Notes: generated from the letters alone by a model not told the origin. Counted from the first letter of the stretch, positions 27,004 to 37,452 are shown. The stretch is 64,000 nucleotides of DNA from Streptomyces albofaciens JCM 4342 (GCF_008634025.1 NZ_PDCM01000001.1:4062501-4126500); one strand, 5' to 3'. A program made the numbers and translations.

Positions 27004-29940
27004 ATGGCTGACGCTGCGGGGGACGAGCGGCAATTGTGGTTCACGGTGCTGGGAGCGGTCGCGGTCCGGCGCGGGGAGCAGGAGCTTGATGCCGGTTCGC
27101 CGCGGCAGCGGGCGCTGCTCGCCGTATTGCTGCTACAGGGCGGGCGTGGCATCTCGGCGGTGGAGTTGATCCGTGCCCTGTGGGGGGAGAACCCGCCGCC
27201 CGCCGCGATGGACGCCCTGCGCGAGTACGTGTGCCGGTTGCGTGAGGTCTTGGCTCCGGACGCAGACATGCTGGTGAGCGAGTCGGACGGCTATGCGCTG
27301 CGCGTCGATGAGGGCGGGCTCGACCTGCGACGTGCCGAACGGCTCGCGTCCGAGGCCGAGCAGGCACGTCGTACAGGCGACCCGGCCCGCGCCCGCGAAC
27401 TGCTGGTGCGGGCCTTGGAACTGTGGACCGGTGAGCCGCTGGCCGGGGTGCCCGGTCCGTATGCTGCGACCTGGCGCAACCGTCTGGAAGAGCGCCGCCT
27501 CAGCCTGGTGGAGACCCGCATCGCCCTCGACCTGGAGGCCGGACGGCACGCGGAAGCGGTGGCGGAACTGACGGCGCTGACAGCCGAACATCCGCTGCGC
27601 GAGCGGCTGCGGGAACTTCTGATGCTCGCGCTCTACCGCGGCAACCGGCGCGCCGAGGCACTGGCCGCTTACGCCGACATCCGGCGCCTGCTCGGCAAGA
27701 GGGAAGGCGTCGCCCCCTCAGCCCGACTCTCCGAACTGCATCGGCGTATCCTGCGGACCGACCCCCGCCTGCCCGTCCCCGAAGGGGGGCGCCCGGGCCC
27801 TGCGGGCGGGGGCGCGGCACGGGGCCGGCCGGCTCAGCTTCCCCTCGACACCCCGGATTTCACGGGACGGGCCGCGCTGGTCGAGGAACTGGTCGTGCAC
27901 CTCGGTCCGGCCCAGGGGCGTGGGGTGGCCCTGTGCGCGGTCGGCGGGACCGGGGGCGTCGGCAAGACCGCCTTGGCAGTGCATGTCGCGCACGCGGTCC
28001 GCCCGTTCTTCCCGGACGGGCAGTTGTACGTCGACCTCCAGGGCTGCGGACCGCGTCCGGCCGACCCGGAGACCGTACTGGGGGCCTTCCTGCGGGCCCT
28101 GGGGGTGTCGGACTGCGCCATCCCCGAGGGCGTCGGCGAGCGCGCCGCGCTCTACCGCTCCGTACTCGACGGCTGTCGCGTCCTGGTGCTGCTGGACAAT
28201 GCCCGTGATGCTGCCCAGGTCCGTCCCCTGCTGCCGGGCACGGACGGCTGTGCCGCCCTGATCACCAGCCGCAACCGGCTGGCCCACCTGCCGGGGACCC
28301 ACGTCATGGCCCTGGACGTGATGCGGACCCGGGAGGCCCTCGCCCTGTTCACCCGCATCACCGGTGAAGGGGGCGAGGACGCCCGGGCGGTGGTGGCGGC
28401 GTGCGGCTGTCTGCCGCTGGCCATCCGGATCGCCGCCGCCCGCCTGGTGGCGCGCCGCGCCTGGACCGCCGCCGACCTGGTCCGCAAACTGGCCGACGAA
28501 CACCGTCGCCTCCAGGAGCTCCAGGCCGGAGACCTCGGCATCAAGGCCACCTTCGAGCTGGGATACGGACAGCTCCCTGCTCCGCAGGCCCGCGCCTTCC
28601 GGCTGGTGGCCCTGCCGTGCGGTCTGGACATCTCGCTGGGCGCCGCCGCGGCCGTCCTCGGCCTGGGCACCGAAGAGGCAAGGAGGACGCTGGAGTTCCT
28701 GGTCGACACCTCGCTGCTGGAATCCCCCGCGCCGGACCGCTACCGCTACCACGATCTCGTACGCCTCTATGCCCGTGCCTGCGCCGAACGTGACGAACCA
28801 CCGGAGCGGTGCGCGGCGGCGCGCTCACGGTTGCTGGACCACTACCTGGCCACGGCCGCCCGTGTCTACACGATGAACCGGCCCGGAGAACCCCTGCTGG
28901 ACCACCTTGAGCCCACCCGGTACCCGGGCCTCGCCTTCGACGACCGGGAAAGCGCGCTGGAGTGGCTGTACACGGAGGCCGGGAACCTGCTGGCGTGCGC
29001 CCGCGCCTCGGCCGGCGGGTCCATGCTGCGCCGCGCGGCGGATCTCCTGCTGGTGACCAAGGACCTGGCCGATTCGGGGACCGGCGCCCGGCAGTACGAG
29101 CAGACGGTCGTCCGCCTGCTGACGGCCGCGCTGGCAGCGCGGGACGCCCGTGCCGAGGGGCGGCTGCGCCTGCTCATGATCCACTTGCACGTCATGGCCG
29201 GCCGTCTCGCGGAGGCGGACCGGGAGGCACGGGCGGCCATGGCCCTCCGGCGCCACTGCGCGGATCCCGTCCTGTCCTCCCACGCCCTCAACGAAAGCGG
29301 CATCATCGCGGGCCTGCAAGGCCGCCACGACGACGCGGAGGCACTCCTGACACAGGCGCTCGCCGCCTATCGCAGCTACGGAAACCACAACAGTGCGGCC
29401 AGTGTGCTGGGCAACCTCGCGCGCACCTACCAGGACACCGGCCGTATCACCGAAGGAGTGGACCTGGCCGAGCAGTGCCTGGCCCTGTACCGGGAGATCG
29501 GTGCGACGGTACGGCTGGCCACCGGCCACTACGAACTCGGCGTGGCCCTGAAGCAGGCCGGGCGCCCGGAGGACGCTTTGCGGCATCTCGGCCGAGCCGT
29601 GGCCATCTACCAGGACAGCAGGCAGTGCCTGTGGGAGGCCATGACGTACTGGCGGATGGCCGAAGCCCACCTCGCCGCGGGCCGCCCGGCGCAGGCCGCC
29701 GGGCGAGCCGAAGAGGCCCTCGCCATCCTGCACGGCCCCAGCGGCCGTTGGGCCCGCGCCAACGCCCTCACCGTCCTCGGCCACGCCCTCCGGCGGACCG
29801 GGCACGCGGACCGCGCCCGCGTCTGCTGGCAGGAAGCCCTGGAGACGTACGAGGAGCTGGGCTCCCCGGAGGCCCCCGCCGTACGGAGGCTGCTGCCCGC
29901 GGACGGAACGGCACCACCGGCGCACGACGCGGACGGGTGA
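27004..29940 (+). CDS. AfsR/SARP-type transcriptional regulator
   Basis: Large regulator of about 978 aa. Order of domains: OmpR-like winged-helix DNA-binding domain (about 10-95; FTVLGAVAVRRG to YVCRLREVL), bacterial transcriptional activation domain (about 100-245), an NB-ARC ATPase (Walker A GGTGGVGKTALAVHVAH near 315, Walker B VLVLLDNARD, GLPLA-like CGCLPLAIRIA), and C-terminal TPR-like helices (LGNLARTYQDTG and following). This is the AfsR layout; such proteins activate secondary metabolism or development. The ATG at 27004 was preferred to an upstream in-frame TTG at 26818 because the extra 62 residues look non-coding. The 350 bp upstream contain no other gene. The target genes are not evident; the NRPS and Dap clusters are both candidates. 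Confidence 0.9.
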   Translation: MADAAGDERQLWFTVLGAVAVRRGEQELDAGSPRQRALLAVLLLQGGRGISAVELIRALWGENPPPAAMDALREYVCRLREVLAPDADMLVSESDGYALRVDEGGLDLRRAERLASEAEQARRTGDPARARELLVRALELWTGEPLAGVPGPYAATWRNRLEERRLSLVETRIALDLEAGRHAEAVAELTALTAEHPLRERLRELLMLALYRGNRRAEALAAYADIRRLLGKREGVAPSARLSELHRRILRTDPRLPVPEGGRPGPAGGGAARGRPAQLPLDTPDFTGRAALVEELVVHLGPAQGRGVALCAVGGTGGVGKTALAVHVAHAVRPFFPDGQLYVDLQGCGPRPADPETVLGAFLRALGVSDCAIPEGVGERAALYRSVLDGCRVLVLLDNARDAAQVRPLLPGTDGCAALITSRNRLAHLPGTHVMALDVMRTREALALFTRITGEGGEDARAVVAACGCLPLAIRIAAARLVARRAWTAADLVRKLADEHRRLQELQAGDLGIKATFELGYGQLPAPQARAFRLVALPCGLDISLGAAAAVLGLGTEEARRTLEFLVDTSLLESPAPDRYRYHDLVRLYARACAERDEPPERCAAARSRLLDHYLATAARVYTMNRPGEPLLDHLEPTRYPGLAFDDRESALEWLYTEAGNLLACARASAGGSMLRRAADLLLVTKDLADSGTGARQYEQTVVRLLTAALAARDARAEGRLRLLMIHLHVMAGRLAEADREARAAMALRRHCADPVLSSHALNESGIIAGLQGRHDDAEALLTQALAAYRSYGNHNSAASVLGNLARTYQDTGRITEGVDLAEQCLALYREIGATVRLATGHYELGVALKQAGRPEDALRHLGRAVAIYQDSRQCLWEAMTYWRMAEAHLAAGRPAQAAGRAEEALAILHGPSGRWARANALTVLGHALRRTGHADRARVCWQEALETYEELGSPEAPAVRRLLPADGTAPPAHDADG

Positions 29941-29968
29941 AGGGCTTCGCCGGCTCGCCGCCCCGCGC

Positions 29969-30676
29969 TCACCGGAACCGCCGTACCAGCCCCCACTGCG
30001 ACTGCTGCCGCGCCTTGGCCTCGTTCGCGTACTCGTCCACGTACTCCTGCCCGGAGAGTTGCAGGATCTCGTACATGATCTCGTCGGTGACGGCGCGCAG
30101 CGCGGCGTGCTCGCCGTCCAGGCCGGCGAAGCGGCCGAATTCCAGCGGCTTGCCGAAGCGGATGGTGATGCGCATGGCGCGTGGCAGGCGGCGGCCGGTG
30201 GGCTGGGCCTCGAACGTGCCGATCATCGCGCACGGGACCACCGGCACCTGCGCCTTGATCGCCATCGCGGCCACGCCCGTACGGCCCTTGTAGAGCCGTC
30301 CGTCGTGCGACCGCGTCCCCTCCGGGTAGATCCCCAGCACCCGCCCCTTGCGCAGCACCGCCAGCCCGGACCGCAGCGCGGCCTGCGCCGCCTTGCCGCC
30401 GGTCCGGTCCACCGGAATCTGCCCGATGCCCCGGAAGAACGCCGCGGTCAGCCGCCCGCGCACACCGGGCCCCGTGAAGTATTCGGACTTCGCCAGAAAC
30501 GTGACCCGCCTCGGTACGATCACCGGCATCACAAAATGATCCGAGAACGACAGATGGTTGCCCGCAATGATCGCGGGCCCGTGCAAGGGCACATGCTCCA
30601 GCCCCTCCACCCGCGGCCGGAAGACCAGCCGTAGCAACGGCCCCAGAATCACGTACTTGAGCACCTGATAGAACAC
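29969..30676 (-). CDS. 1-acyl-glycerol-3-phosphate acyltransferase (PlsC family)
   Basis: Membrane-associated acyltransferase of about 235 aa transferring an acyl group to lysophosphatidate. It shows the PlsC blocks: NHLSFSDHF (HxxxxD active site), FFRGIGQIPVDR, YPEGTRSHDG and VVPCAMIGT. The GTG at 30676 has GGAGAGG four bases upstream and is preferred over an in-frame GTG at 30715. It is convergent with the AfsR-type regulator (28-base gap) and sits downstream of metE on the same strand, probably in its own unit because of the hairpin between them. Confidence 0.9.
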   Translation of the reverse strand: MFYQVLKYVILGPLLRLVFRPRVEGLEHVPLHGPAIIAGNHLSFSDHFVMPVIVPRRVTFLAKSEYFTGPGVRGRLTAAFFRGIGQIPVDRTGGKAAQAALRSGLAVLRKGRVLGIYPEGTRSHDGRLYKGRTGVAAMAIKAQVPVVPCAMIGTFEAQPTGRRLPRAMRITIRFGKPLEFGRFAGLDGEHAALRAVTDEIMYEILQLSGQEYVDEYANEAKARQQSQWGLVRRFR

Positions 30677-30828
30677 AGGGCCTCTCCTCACTCTCCGGAA
30701 CCGGCTCAACGGCACTGTTTACGCAGGTCAGACGAGGTGCAGGAGGACGTAGTGTAGATGCCGGGACGAGCGTCCGTAACCACCCGTGGGGGTACCGGTG
30801 AGGCTTGCGCCGGAAGGCGGTGGTGAGC

Positions 30829-30864
30829 GGCCGGGAGGAGGCTCGGGCGTGCGCCCTCCCGGCC
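30829..30864. terminator. hairpin terminator after metE
   Basis: GGCCGGGAGG (30829-30838) pairs with CCTCCCGGCC (30855-30864) over a 16-base loop, 65 bases past the metE stop on the minus strand. Confidence 0.6.
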
Positions 30865-30928
30865 GTCGGCGGCACCCGGCCGTCACCGGTATCCGGCCGT
30901 CACCGCTTCCGTCGGCCACCGGCCCCGG

Positions 30929-33247
30929 TCAGGACGAGGCGATCTCCGCCCGGACGGTCCGCGCGGCGGCGACCAGATTCTCCAGCGAGGCACGGGTCTC
31001 GGGCCAGGCGCGGGTCTTCAGGCCGCAGTCCGGGTTGACCCACAGGCGCTCGGCGGGAATGGCGTCGAGGCCCTTGCGCAGCAGGCTCGCCATCTCCTCG
31101 GCGCTCGGCACGCGGGGCGAATGGATGTCGTACACCCCCGGCCCGGCCTCGCGCGGGTAGCCGTGCGCGGCCAGTTCGCGGGCGACCTGCATATGGGAGC
31201 GGGCGGCCTCCAGGCTGATGACGTCGGCGTCGAGATCGTCGATGGCCCGGACGATGTCACCGAACTCGGCGTAGCACATGTGCGTGTGGATCTGGGTACG
31301 GTCGCGCACGCCGCTCGTGGTGAGGCGGAACGCCTCGGTGGCCCAGGCGAGGTAGGCGGCGTGACCGGCGGCGCGCAGCGGCAGCGTCTCGCGCAGGGCG
31401 GGCTCGTCCACCTGGATGACCGAGGTGCCCGCCGCTTCGAGGTCGGCGACCTCGTCGCGCAGGGCCAGGGCCACCTGGCGGGCGGTGTCGGCGAGCGGCT
31501 GGTCGTCGCGGACGAAGGACCAGGCCAGCATGGTGACCGGGCCGGTCAGCATGCCCTTGACGGGCCGGTCGGTGTGGGACTGGGCATACGTCGTCCAGCG
31601 CACCGTCATCGGCTCGGGCCGCGAGACGTCACCGGCCAGGACCGGTGGGCGCACGTACCGGGTGCCGTACGACTGGACCCAGCCGTGCTGCGTGGCGAGG
31701 TAGCCGGTCAGCTGTTCCGCGAAGTACTGGACCATGTCGTTGCGCTCGGGCTCGCCGTGCACCAGGACGTCGATGCCCGCCTTCTCCTGGAAGGCGAGGA
31801 TCTCGCGGATCTCGTTCCCGATGCGTTCCTCGTAACCGGCGGTGCCGATCCGTCCGGCCCGCAGGTCGGCGCGTGCGGTGCGCAGTTCGCCGGTCTGCGG
31901 GAAGGAGCCGATGGTGGTGGTCGGCAGCAGGGGCAGGCCCAGATGGGCCCGCTGGGCGGCGGCGCGCTCCGCGTACGGTGCCGGGCGGCGGCCGTCCGCG
32001 TCGGTGACGGCGGCGGCGCGGGCACGTACGGCGGGGTCGTGCGTGATCGCGGAACCGGCACGGGACGCCAGGTCGGCCCGGTTGGCGGCCAGTTCGGCGG
32101 CGATCGTGTGGGTGCCCTGCGCGAGACCGCGGGCGAGCGTGGCGATCTCGGCCGTCTTCTGCTCGGCGAACGCGAGCCAGCGCAGGATCTGCGGGTCGAT
32201 GTCGCGTTCGACCGCGGCGTCGAGCGGCACGTGCAGGAGGGAGCAGGAGGCGGCCACGTCGACCCGGTCGGCCAGCCCCAACAGGGTCCCGAGCGTGGCC
32301 AGCGACTTCTCGTAGTCGTTGATCCAGATGTTACGGCCGTTGACGACACCGGCGACCAGGCGCTTGCCGGGCAGGCCGCCCGCCGCGGCGAGCGCGTCCA
32401 GGTTGCCGGCGGCGGCCTCGGTGAAGTCCAGCGCCAGACCGTCGACAGGGGCCTTGGCCAGGACCGGCAGGGCCTCGCCGAGCTGGTCGAAGTACGAGGC
32501 GACCAGCAGCTTCGGGCGGTCGGTGAGGGCGCCGAGGTCGCGGTAGGCGCGTTCGGCGGCGTTCAGCTCGGCCGGGCTGCGGTCCTGGACCAGGGCGGGC
32601 TCGTCCAGCTGCACCCACTCGGCGCCGGCCGCGCGCAGATCGCCCAGGACCTCGGCGTACACCGGCAGCAGCCGGTCGAGCAGGGTCAGCGGGTCGAAGT
32701 CGGCGGCGACACCGGGGGCGGGCTTGGCCAGCAGGAGGTAGGTGACCGGGCCGACGAGCACCGGGCGCGGCGTGTGCCCGAGGGCCAGCGCCTCCGTCAG
32801 CTCACCGACCTGCTTGGCGGAGTCCGCGGCGAAGACCGTTTCGGGCCCCAACTCGGGCACGAGGTAGTGGTAGTTGGTGTCGAACCACTTCGTCATCTCC
32901 AGCGGCGCCACGTCCTGGGTGCCGCGCGCCATCGCGAAGTAGCCGTCCAGGGCGCCGGCCTCGACTGCGGCGCGGTGCCGGTCCGGGACGGCACCGACCA
33001 TGACGCTGGTGTCCAGGACGTGGTCGTAGTACGAGAAGTCACCGGTCGGCACTTCGTGGACGCCGGCGTCCACCAGCTGCTGCCAGTTCGCACGACGCAG
33101 GTCCCGCGCGGTTTCCACCAGGGCGTCCGCGGTGACGCGGCCCTTCCAGTAGCCCTCGATGGCCTTCTTCAGTTCCCGGTTCCGACCCTGGCGGGGGTAG
33201 CCGTACACGGTGGCCCGTGCTGCCGCGGCTGCGGGCTTCGCTGTCAC
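30929..33247 (-). CDS. metE: cobalamin-independent methionine synthase
   Basis: Methylates homocysteine with 5-methyltetrahydropteroyl-triglutamate, without B12. 772 aa, full length. The N-terminal domain starts [19 protein letters not shown]. The C-terminal catalytic barrel starts near [14 protein letters not shown], and the zinc ligands are in [14 protein letters not shown] and in [11 protein letters not shown]. The GTG at 33247 follows GAAGGAGA. A cobalamin riboswitch lies 193 bases upstream, so the gene should be shut off when B12 is available and the B12-dependent enzyme MetH can take over. Confidence 0.97.
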   Translation of the reverse strand: MTAKPAAAAARATVYGYPRQGRNRELKKAIEGYWKGRVTADALVETARDLRRANWQQLVDAGVHEVPTGDFSYYDHVLDTSVMVGAVPDRHRAAVEAGALDGYFAMARGTQDVAPLEMTKWFDTNYHYLVPELGPETVFAADSAKQVGELTEALALGHTPRPVLVGPVTYLLLAKPAPGVAADFDPLTLLDRLLPVYAEVLGDLRAAGAEWVQLDEPALVQDRSPAELNAAERAYRDLGALTDRPKLLVASYFDQLGEALPVLAKAPVDGLALDFTEAAAGNLDALAAAGGLPGKRLVAGVVNGRNIWINDYEKSLATLGTLLGLADRVDVAASCSLLHVPLDAAVERDIDPQILRWLAFAEQKTAEIATLARGLAQGTHTIAAELAANRADLASRAGSAITHDPAVRARAAAVTDADGRRPAPYAERAAAQRAHLGLPLLPTTTIGSFPQTGELRTARADLRAGRIGTAGYEERIGNEIREILAFQEKAGIDVLVHGEPERNDMVQYFAEQLTGYLATQHGWVQSYGTRYVRPPVLAGDVSRPEPMTVRWTTYAQSHTDRPVKGMLTGPVTMLAWSFVRDDQPLADTARQVALALRDEVADLEAAGTSVIQVDEPALRETLPLRAAGHAAYLAWATEAFRLTTSGVRDRTQIHTHMCYAEFGDIVRAIDDLDADVISLEAARSHMQVARELAAHGYPREAGPGVYDIHSPRVPSAEEMASLLRKGLDAIPAERLWVNPDCGLKTRAWPETRASLENLVAAARTVRAEIASS

Positions 33248-33439
33248 GGAACTCTCCTTCACGGACGTGTTCTTGAGTACGTCCCGGGGACGGGACGAGA
33301 ACGCGAAGGAACGACGCGCCGGACGAGCCGCGAAGCGTGCGCCGACGCTCCTGCCCGCCTGACGTGTACGGTTCCGGACTACGTCCGAAACGCTCCCAAC
33401 CCGCCCTCGAGGTCTCCGGGATGACCGCGCACGCATGGA

Positions 33440-33660
33440 CGCGCGCGGGCAACGGGCAGGTCTTCGGACTCGCGGGCACGCCTGCCGGGCTCTCCCGGCG
33501 GACACCTACTGGCCGTCGCTTCCCGGATCCGCGGCCCGGATCCAGTGCGTATGACGGCGGTCGTTCCCGCTCACCGCTGCGGGGCAGTCCCGGATTCCCA
33601 CCGGGTTCCCTCTTACGACGCGCCTGCCTGGCGGGCAGGGCGAACCAGCTGCACCGGACA
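33440..33660 (-). ncRNA. cobalamin (B12) riboswitch
   Basis: On the minus strand the region contains the conserved cobalamin-element core GGGAACCCGGTGGGAATCCG, followed by GGACTGCCCCGCAGCGGTGA and, about 100 bases later, the B12 box AGTCCGAAGACCTGCC (33455-33470). That is the order and spacing of the AdoCbl riboswitch class. The 5' boundary near 33660 is approximate. It sits in the leader of metE, a classic B12-repressed target. Confidence 0.93.
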
Positions 33661-33804
33661 CAGTAGATCGGTCAGGGCGTGGGCGGACACCCCTGTTCAT
33701 ATGGCGGGATGGCGCATGAGACGGGGAGGGCGGGGAGGGCGGGAGTGGTTCGGCCCGCACGGACCCGTACGGAGCGCCGGAGCTGTACGGAGCGGGTGAC
33801 AGAC

Positions 33805-33854
33805 GCCGAAGCCGTACGGGATACGGCCGGGACCGGGACCCGTACAGCTTCGGC
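33805..33854. terminator. hairpin terminator after the lipoprotein gene
   Basis: A 16-bp stem with one mismatch (GCCGAAGCCGTACGGG at 33805-33820, CCCGTACAGCTTCGGC at 33839-33854) lies 50 bases beyond the minus-strand lipoprotein stop and ahead of the metE leader. Nothing else is seen between 33661 and 33804. Confidence 0.6.
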
Positions 33855-33903
33855 TTCGGTTTCGGCTTCAGCCTCGGTTGGTGGTGGCTACGTGCCGGAG
33901 GGC

Positions 33904-35466
33904 TCAGCCGGCAGGCGGCTGCGACGCGGCGGAGGAGTAGCGGCCGGACGCGAGTTTCCATTCCCGGTGGAGGGTGCCCAGCGGGATGCGCTTCTGGAAG
34001 AGCGGAGTGCCGAAGATCGTCAGCTGGGCCTGGAGCGAGCCGCTCAGATCCAGTCCGCCGAAGGCCTTCCAGTCGGCCGTGACGGACCCCTTCCCGTCGG
34101 AGGAACCGGCGGCCGCGGCGCTGGCCTCGCCCCGCAGATACGGAGCGACATCGGCGCTCACACCGACCGCACCGTACAGGCCGACGCTCGCCTCGGTACC
34201 TAGCGTGGCTTTCGCCCGGCCCGCCGCCGTCACGGCGGCCTGCATGGGGGTGGAGTGCATGCCGGATTCGCTGACGGGCTTCCAGCCCCCGGCCCAGGAG
34301 TAGCTGCCGCCGACCCGGAAGTCGCCCTTGAGGTCCTGCTTGATGTCGACGCTGACCCGGCCGTCCGCCTCGACCGCGAGGTAGCACGTGAGGTCGAGGT
34401 TGACGACGACCGGGACCGGGCCCACCTGGATGACCGGATCGGCGTGGAGCTTGGCGAACGGCATCCGCAGCGGCTTGCCGCTCGCGGTGGAGGCGGCGGC
34501 CTGCCCCTTGAAGCGCCACTGCGAGGACCAGTCACCGGACAGCCCGATGAACGCGCCGCCGGGCGCGGTGCGGCCGGCGGGGGCGGGGCTGGGCGTGGCG
34601 TGCGGGCGGCTGCCGTCGTAAGCGAACTCGACCTTGGGCGACAGCTGTACGAAGCCGGCGACCGAGGCCGCGGCGCTCGCCGGGGCGTCCTCCGCGGTGG
34701 CCACCGACGCGCCGACGTCCAGACGCAGACTGCCGAGGGGCAGCGTGGCGCCGTGCGGACCGAAGCGGCGCTCACCCTGCTTCGCCCAGGAGACCTTCAC
34801 CCCCTTGACCAGCGGCTCGACCGAGACGGCCGCCGGATCGACGGGCACCTTCCCGTCGGCCTTGCCCTTGCCGAGCAGCGCGTCGAGGGTGGCCGGGGCG
34901 GTGTTGACCTCGGTGCCCTTCGCCGTCGTACCCCGTACGGCGGTGACCTTGGCCAGGACGCCGCTGGGCGCGCCGGGAGCGGGCGCGCTCGCGATGACGT
35001 CACCGACGGCTACGGCCGAGTTCTTCGCGGGCGCGGAAGCAGCGGGGCCGGGGGAGGGGGAGGTGGAGGCCGAGGGGGTGGGCGAGGGATTCGGGAGATG
35101 CTTCGCCGGGCTGACGACGACCGCGCGGCCGCTGCGGCGGTCGTACGAGGCGACCCGTAGCGAGGACGTGTACCGCGGGCGTCCGTCGCCGGACGGGCGG
35201 GCCACGGCGGCCGCACCGGCGGGTCCGGACGACGTGGGAGCCGCGCCGACGGCCAGCCGCTGCCCGCCGCCACCGCCCTTGCCGGCCGCGGTGTCGGCGG
35301 GGTCCTGGCCCTCGGCGGCCTGGGCGGCGGTCGCTCCGGCGCCGGGTTCGGCGGCCTTGTCGGTGCCGGTATCGGTGCCGGTGCCACTGGGGGACGAACA
35401 CCCGGAAGCCAGCAGGGAGATGACGGTCAAGGCAGGTATGAGCGCCTGCTTGGTAATCGTACGCAA
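33904..35466 (-). CDS. secreted lipoprotein, function unknown
   Basis: 520 aa with a lipoprotein signal peptide: basic start, hydrophobic stretch, then the lipobox LASGC near residue 23, so the mature protein should be anchored to the outer face of the membrane. Next comes a long disordered Gly/Ala/Thr/Pro-rich region with a PSPTPSASTSPSPGP spacer (about 130-150). The C-terminal 350 residues are beta-rich (SPKVEFAYDGSRP, DWSSQWRFKG, GDFRVGGSYSWAGGWKP) and contain one Cys. The start appears to be a TTG at 35466. No known domain was recognised. Confidence 0.75.
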   Translation of the reverse strand: MRTITKQALIPALTVISLLASGCSSPSGTGTDTGTDKAAEPGAGATAAQAAEGQDPADTAAGKGGGGGQRLAVGAAPTSSGPAGAAAVARPSGDGRPRYTSSLRVASYDRRSGRAVVVSPAKHLPNPSPTPSASTSPSPGPAASAPAKNSAVAVGDVIASAPAPGAPSGVLAKVTAVRGTTAKGTEVNTAPATLDALLGKGKADGKVPVDPAAVSVEPLVKGVKVSWAKQGERRFGPHGATLPLGSLRLDVGASVATAEDAPASAAASVAGFVQLSPKVEFAYDGSRPHATPSPAPAGRTAPGGAFIGLSGDWSSQWRFKGQAAASTASGKPLRMPFAKLHADPVIQVGPVPVVVNLDLTCYLAVEADGRVSVDIKQDLKGDFRVGGSYSWAGGWKPVSESGMHSTPMQAAVTAAGRAKATLGTEASVGLYGAVGVSADVAPYLRGEASAAAAGSSDGKGSVTADWKAFGGLDLSGSLQAQLTIFGTPLFQKRIPLGTLHREWKLASGRYSSAASQPPAG

Positions 35467-36039
35467 GGTGAGCCCTGGAGAATGTGGGGTGGGGTACGCC
35501 GCGACGAAGTCGCCTTCGGAAACGGCGCCTCACAGCAATGGGACGGTTGCGAAGGAGTGAAGAGGTACGGAAAGGGAGCTGGGTGATCATGCCATGACCC
35601 GCGGGCCGGGGCGAATTCGGCCTGCACGTTGGGCCATTGATACGGACCAATGATGATTTCGCGGTGAACTATTTCGGCCCACGGGCATTCGGCACTGGCC
35701 GGCCCGTCCCGCTGAACGGTTGACGGCTCAACGGAATTGCCGTCGTCGTTATGGCGTGGGCCATCCTCGTACGGTACGCCGCCGCGAGAGCCCACTTCCA
35801 AGGCGCCCTGATGCACCCGGAACGCGCCCCGAACGCACCCCGAACGCACCCCGAACGCACCGTAACGCATCCCGACGCCCCCGGCCCCGCACTCCGCGTC
35901 GCTCCGTGCCGAGCGCTCGGGGACATCACACCCGAACTTCCTTGTGCTCATATCACACACCTGCGCGCTGCCGACGCGTGACCGGGTTGTTTCTCCGGTT
36001 TTCCGGCGAAGTCGTCGCCGCCTCCGGCACATTCGGTGC
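35467..36039. other. 573-bp divergent intergenic region
   Basis: Separates the lipoprotein gene (minus) from the DUF5954-like gene (plus) and should contain both promoters. AT-rich stretches lie at 35600-35670 and 35930-35960. It holds three perfect tandem copies of CCCCGAACGCA at 35827-35859 with degenerate flanking copies. No convincing gene. Confidence 0.6.
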
Positions 36040-37164
36040 ATGAACGGTTACGAGGACAGGGTTCCCGGCTATCTCACCTTCAGGGTGGCGCCGCAGGACG
36101 GGCCCATCGCCGCGCTGGCGGACCTGGAGGCGTGGCAGGCGCGCGAGCGCTACCCGGAACTCCTGGGGGTGGGGCTGGCGGAGTTCTTCCATGCGAAAGA
36201 GTGCGAAACCGGCGGTTGGGAACTGTCCGAGCACGGCGTCGGCGAACCGCAGGGGGCCAGGGACTCCCTGGGATCGCACTTTCGCCTGCGGGCCAAACGG
36301 GCCGACGAAACCGGTGACGCGGCGGCACAGAAGGAGTGGATGGCGGCGGCGTTGCGCATGGACCGGGAGGTCGTCGACGAGATCCGCGTCCGTGGCGAGC
36401 GTTTCCGCATCGTGCGCGCGTCGAAATTCATCCGCATGGGCCGTAGCGGGCCCGAACCGCCCCGCCCCTCCGACCCTGATCCGGCGGAGGTCGGCGAGGC
36501 GCTGCGGGTGCCGTCCCGTACCAAGGGATTCGTCGTCGATCCGTACGTCAGCACCGGCCTGTCCGACGGCCTTCTGAAACTCGATCTCGTCCACTTCGTC
36601 GGAGGTTCCCCGAACGCACCCGCGGAGGTACGCCTCGACGCTCTGCGCGCCGCCGAGAAATACCCGGGCGGTGTGTTGCTGCCGGCGGTGTTCATGACCT
36701 CGGAACGGGTGGACGGTCAATGGCGGGCACAGAACCCGGGGGCATCGGATTCCACCCCGCAAGGGGCCAGGGACGGACTGGCCGCATGGCTGCGGGTGAT
36801 GGCGCCGTTCAACCTGAGACTGTCGGAGGAGAAGCGGGCCGAGTACGCGCGAGCGGCGGACGCGCTGGACGAGAAACGGAGCAATGGTCTGAGCGTCGAT
36901 GGGCGCCGGTTCCGTATTACGCGGGTGGAGCGGCTCGTCCGGATCGGTCCCAGCGGACCGGAGGGGCCGCGGCCCAGCGATTTCGACCCGCAGCCTCCCG
37001 TGGAGGTCCACACCCGGCAGTTGAAGGACCAGGGCCTGTGGAAGGAAGAGGACGAGCCGCTTGAACTCGACGCACGGGCGATGGAGTTCAAGGAATTGTG
37101 GGAACAGGAGGAGGCGCGCCGCGCGGCGGCCAAGGAGCGCAGGATGAACAAGAAGCGCAACTGA
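36040..37164 (+). CDS. internally duplicated DUF5954-like protein
   Basis: 374-aa soluble protein made of two similar halves. Each half has a block of the type (E)PQGARDSL or TPQGARDGL, a helical stretch, then a strand set: VRGERFRIVRASKFIRMGRSGPEPPRPSD in the first half and the corresponding VDGRRFRITRVERLVRIGPSGPEGPRPSD in the second, split here only for comparison. The C-terminus is highly charged (EEARRAAAKERRMNKKRN). I recall this architecture as the Streptomyces DUF5954 family, but function is unknown. The ATG at 36040 gives a start (MNGYEDRVPGYLTFRV) better than the in-frame extension. Confidence 0.75.
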   Translation: MNGYEDRVPGYLTFRVAPQDGPIAALADLEAWQARERYPELLGVGLAEFFHAKECETGGWELSEHGVGEPQGARDSLGSHFRLRAKRADETGDAAAQKEWMAAALRMDREVVDEIRVRGERFRIVRASKFIRMGRSGPEPPRPSDPDPAEVGEALRVPSRTKGFVVDPYVSTGLSDGLLKLDLVHFVGGSPNAPAEVRLDALRAAEKYPGGVLLPAVFMTSERVDGQWRAQNPGASDSTPQGARDGLAAWLRVMAPFNLRLSEEKRAEYARAADALDEKRSNGLSVDGRRFRITRVERLVRIGPSGPEGPRPSDFDPQPPVEVHTRQLKDQGLWKEEDEPLELDARAMEFKELWEQEEARRAAAKERRMNKKRN

Positions 37165-37452
37165 AGGGCGGTGAGTCGCTGTGGTGCCCGGCGCCCGGAG
37201 TCCGATGCCCGGTGCCCGGAGTTCGCTGCCCGCTGCCCGCTGCCCGGTGTTCGGAGTCCGGTGCTGGGTGCCGGTGCCCGGTTGATCGTCGCTGTTGTGC
37301 TCGGTGAACCGCCGCTGTCGCGCTCGGCTCTCGACGGGCCGGGCGCAACAGCGACCACCTGCACACGCCCGCCCGCCACCACGGCCACAGCCCCCTGCGC
37401 GGGCGGGTGAAATCCGTTCGCGGCGGATGCCGGGCGCTGCTAGCTTGCGGCC
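37165..37452. repeat. low-complexity TGCCCG-rich intergenic stretch
   Basis: Between the DUF5954-like gene and the next CDS, 37180-37290 consists of loosely repeated TGCCCGG/AGTCCG/CTGCCCG blocks. No gene seen. A TAGCTT six bases before the next GTG could be the -10 of a leaderless transcript. Confidence 0.5.
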
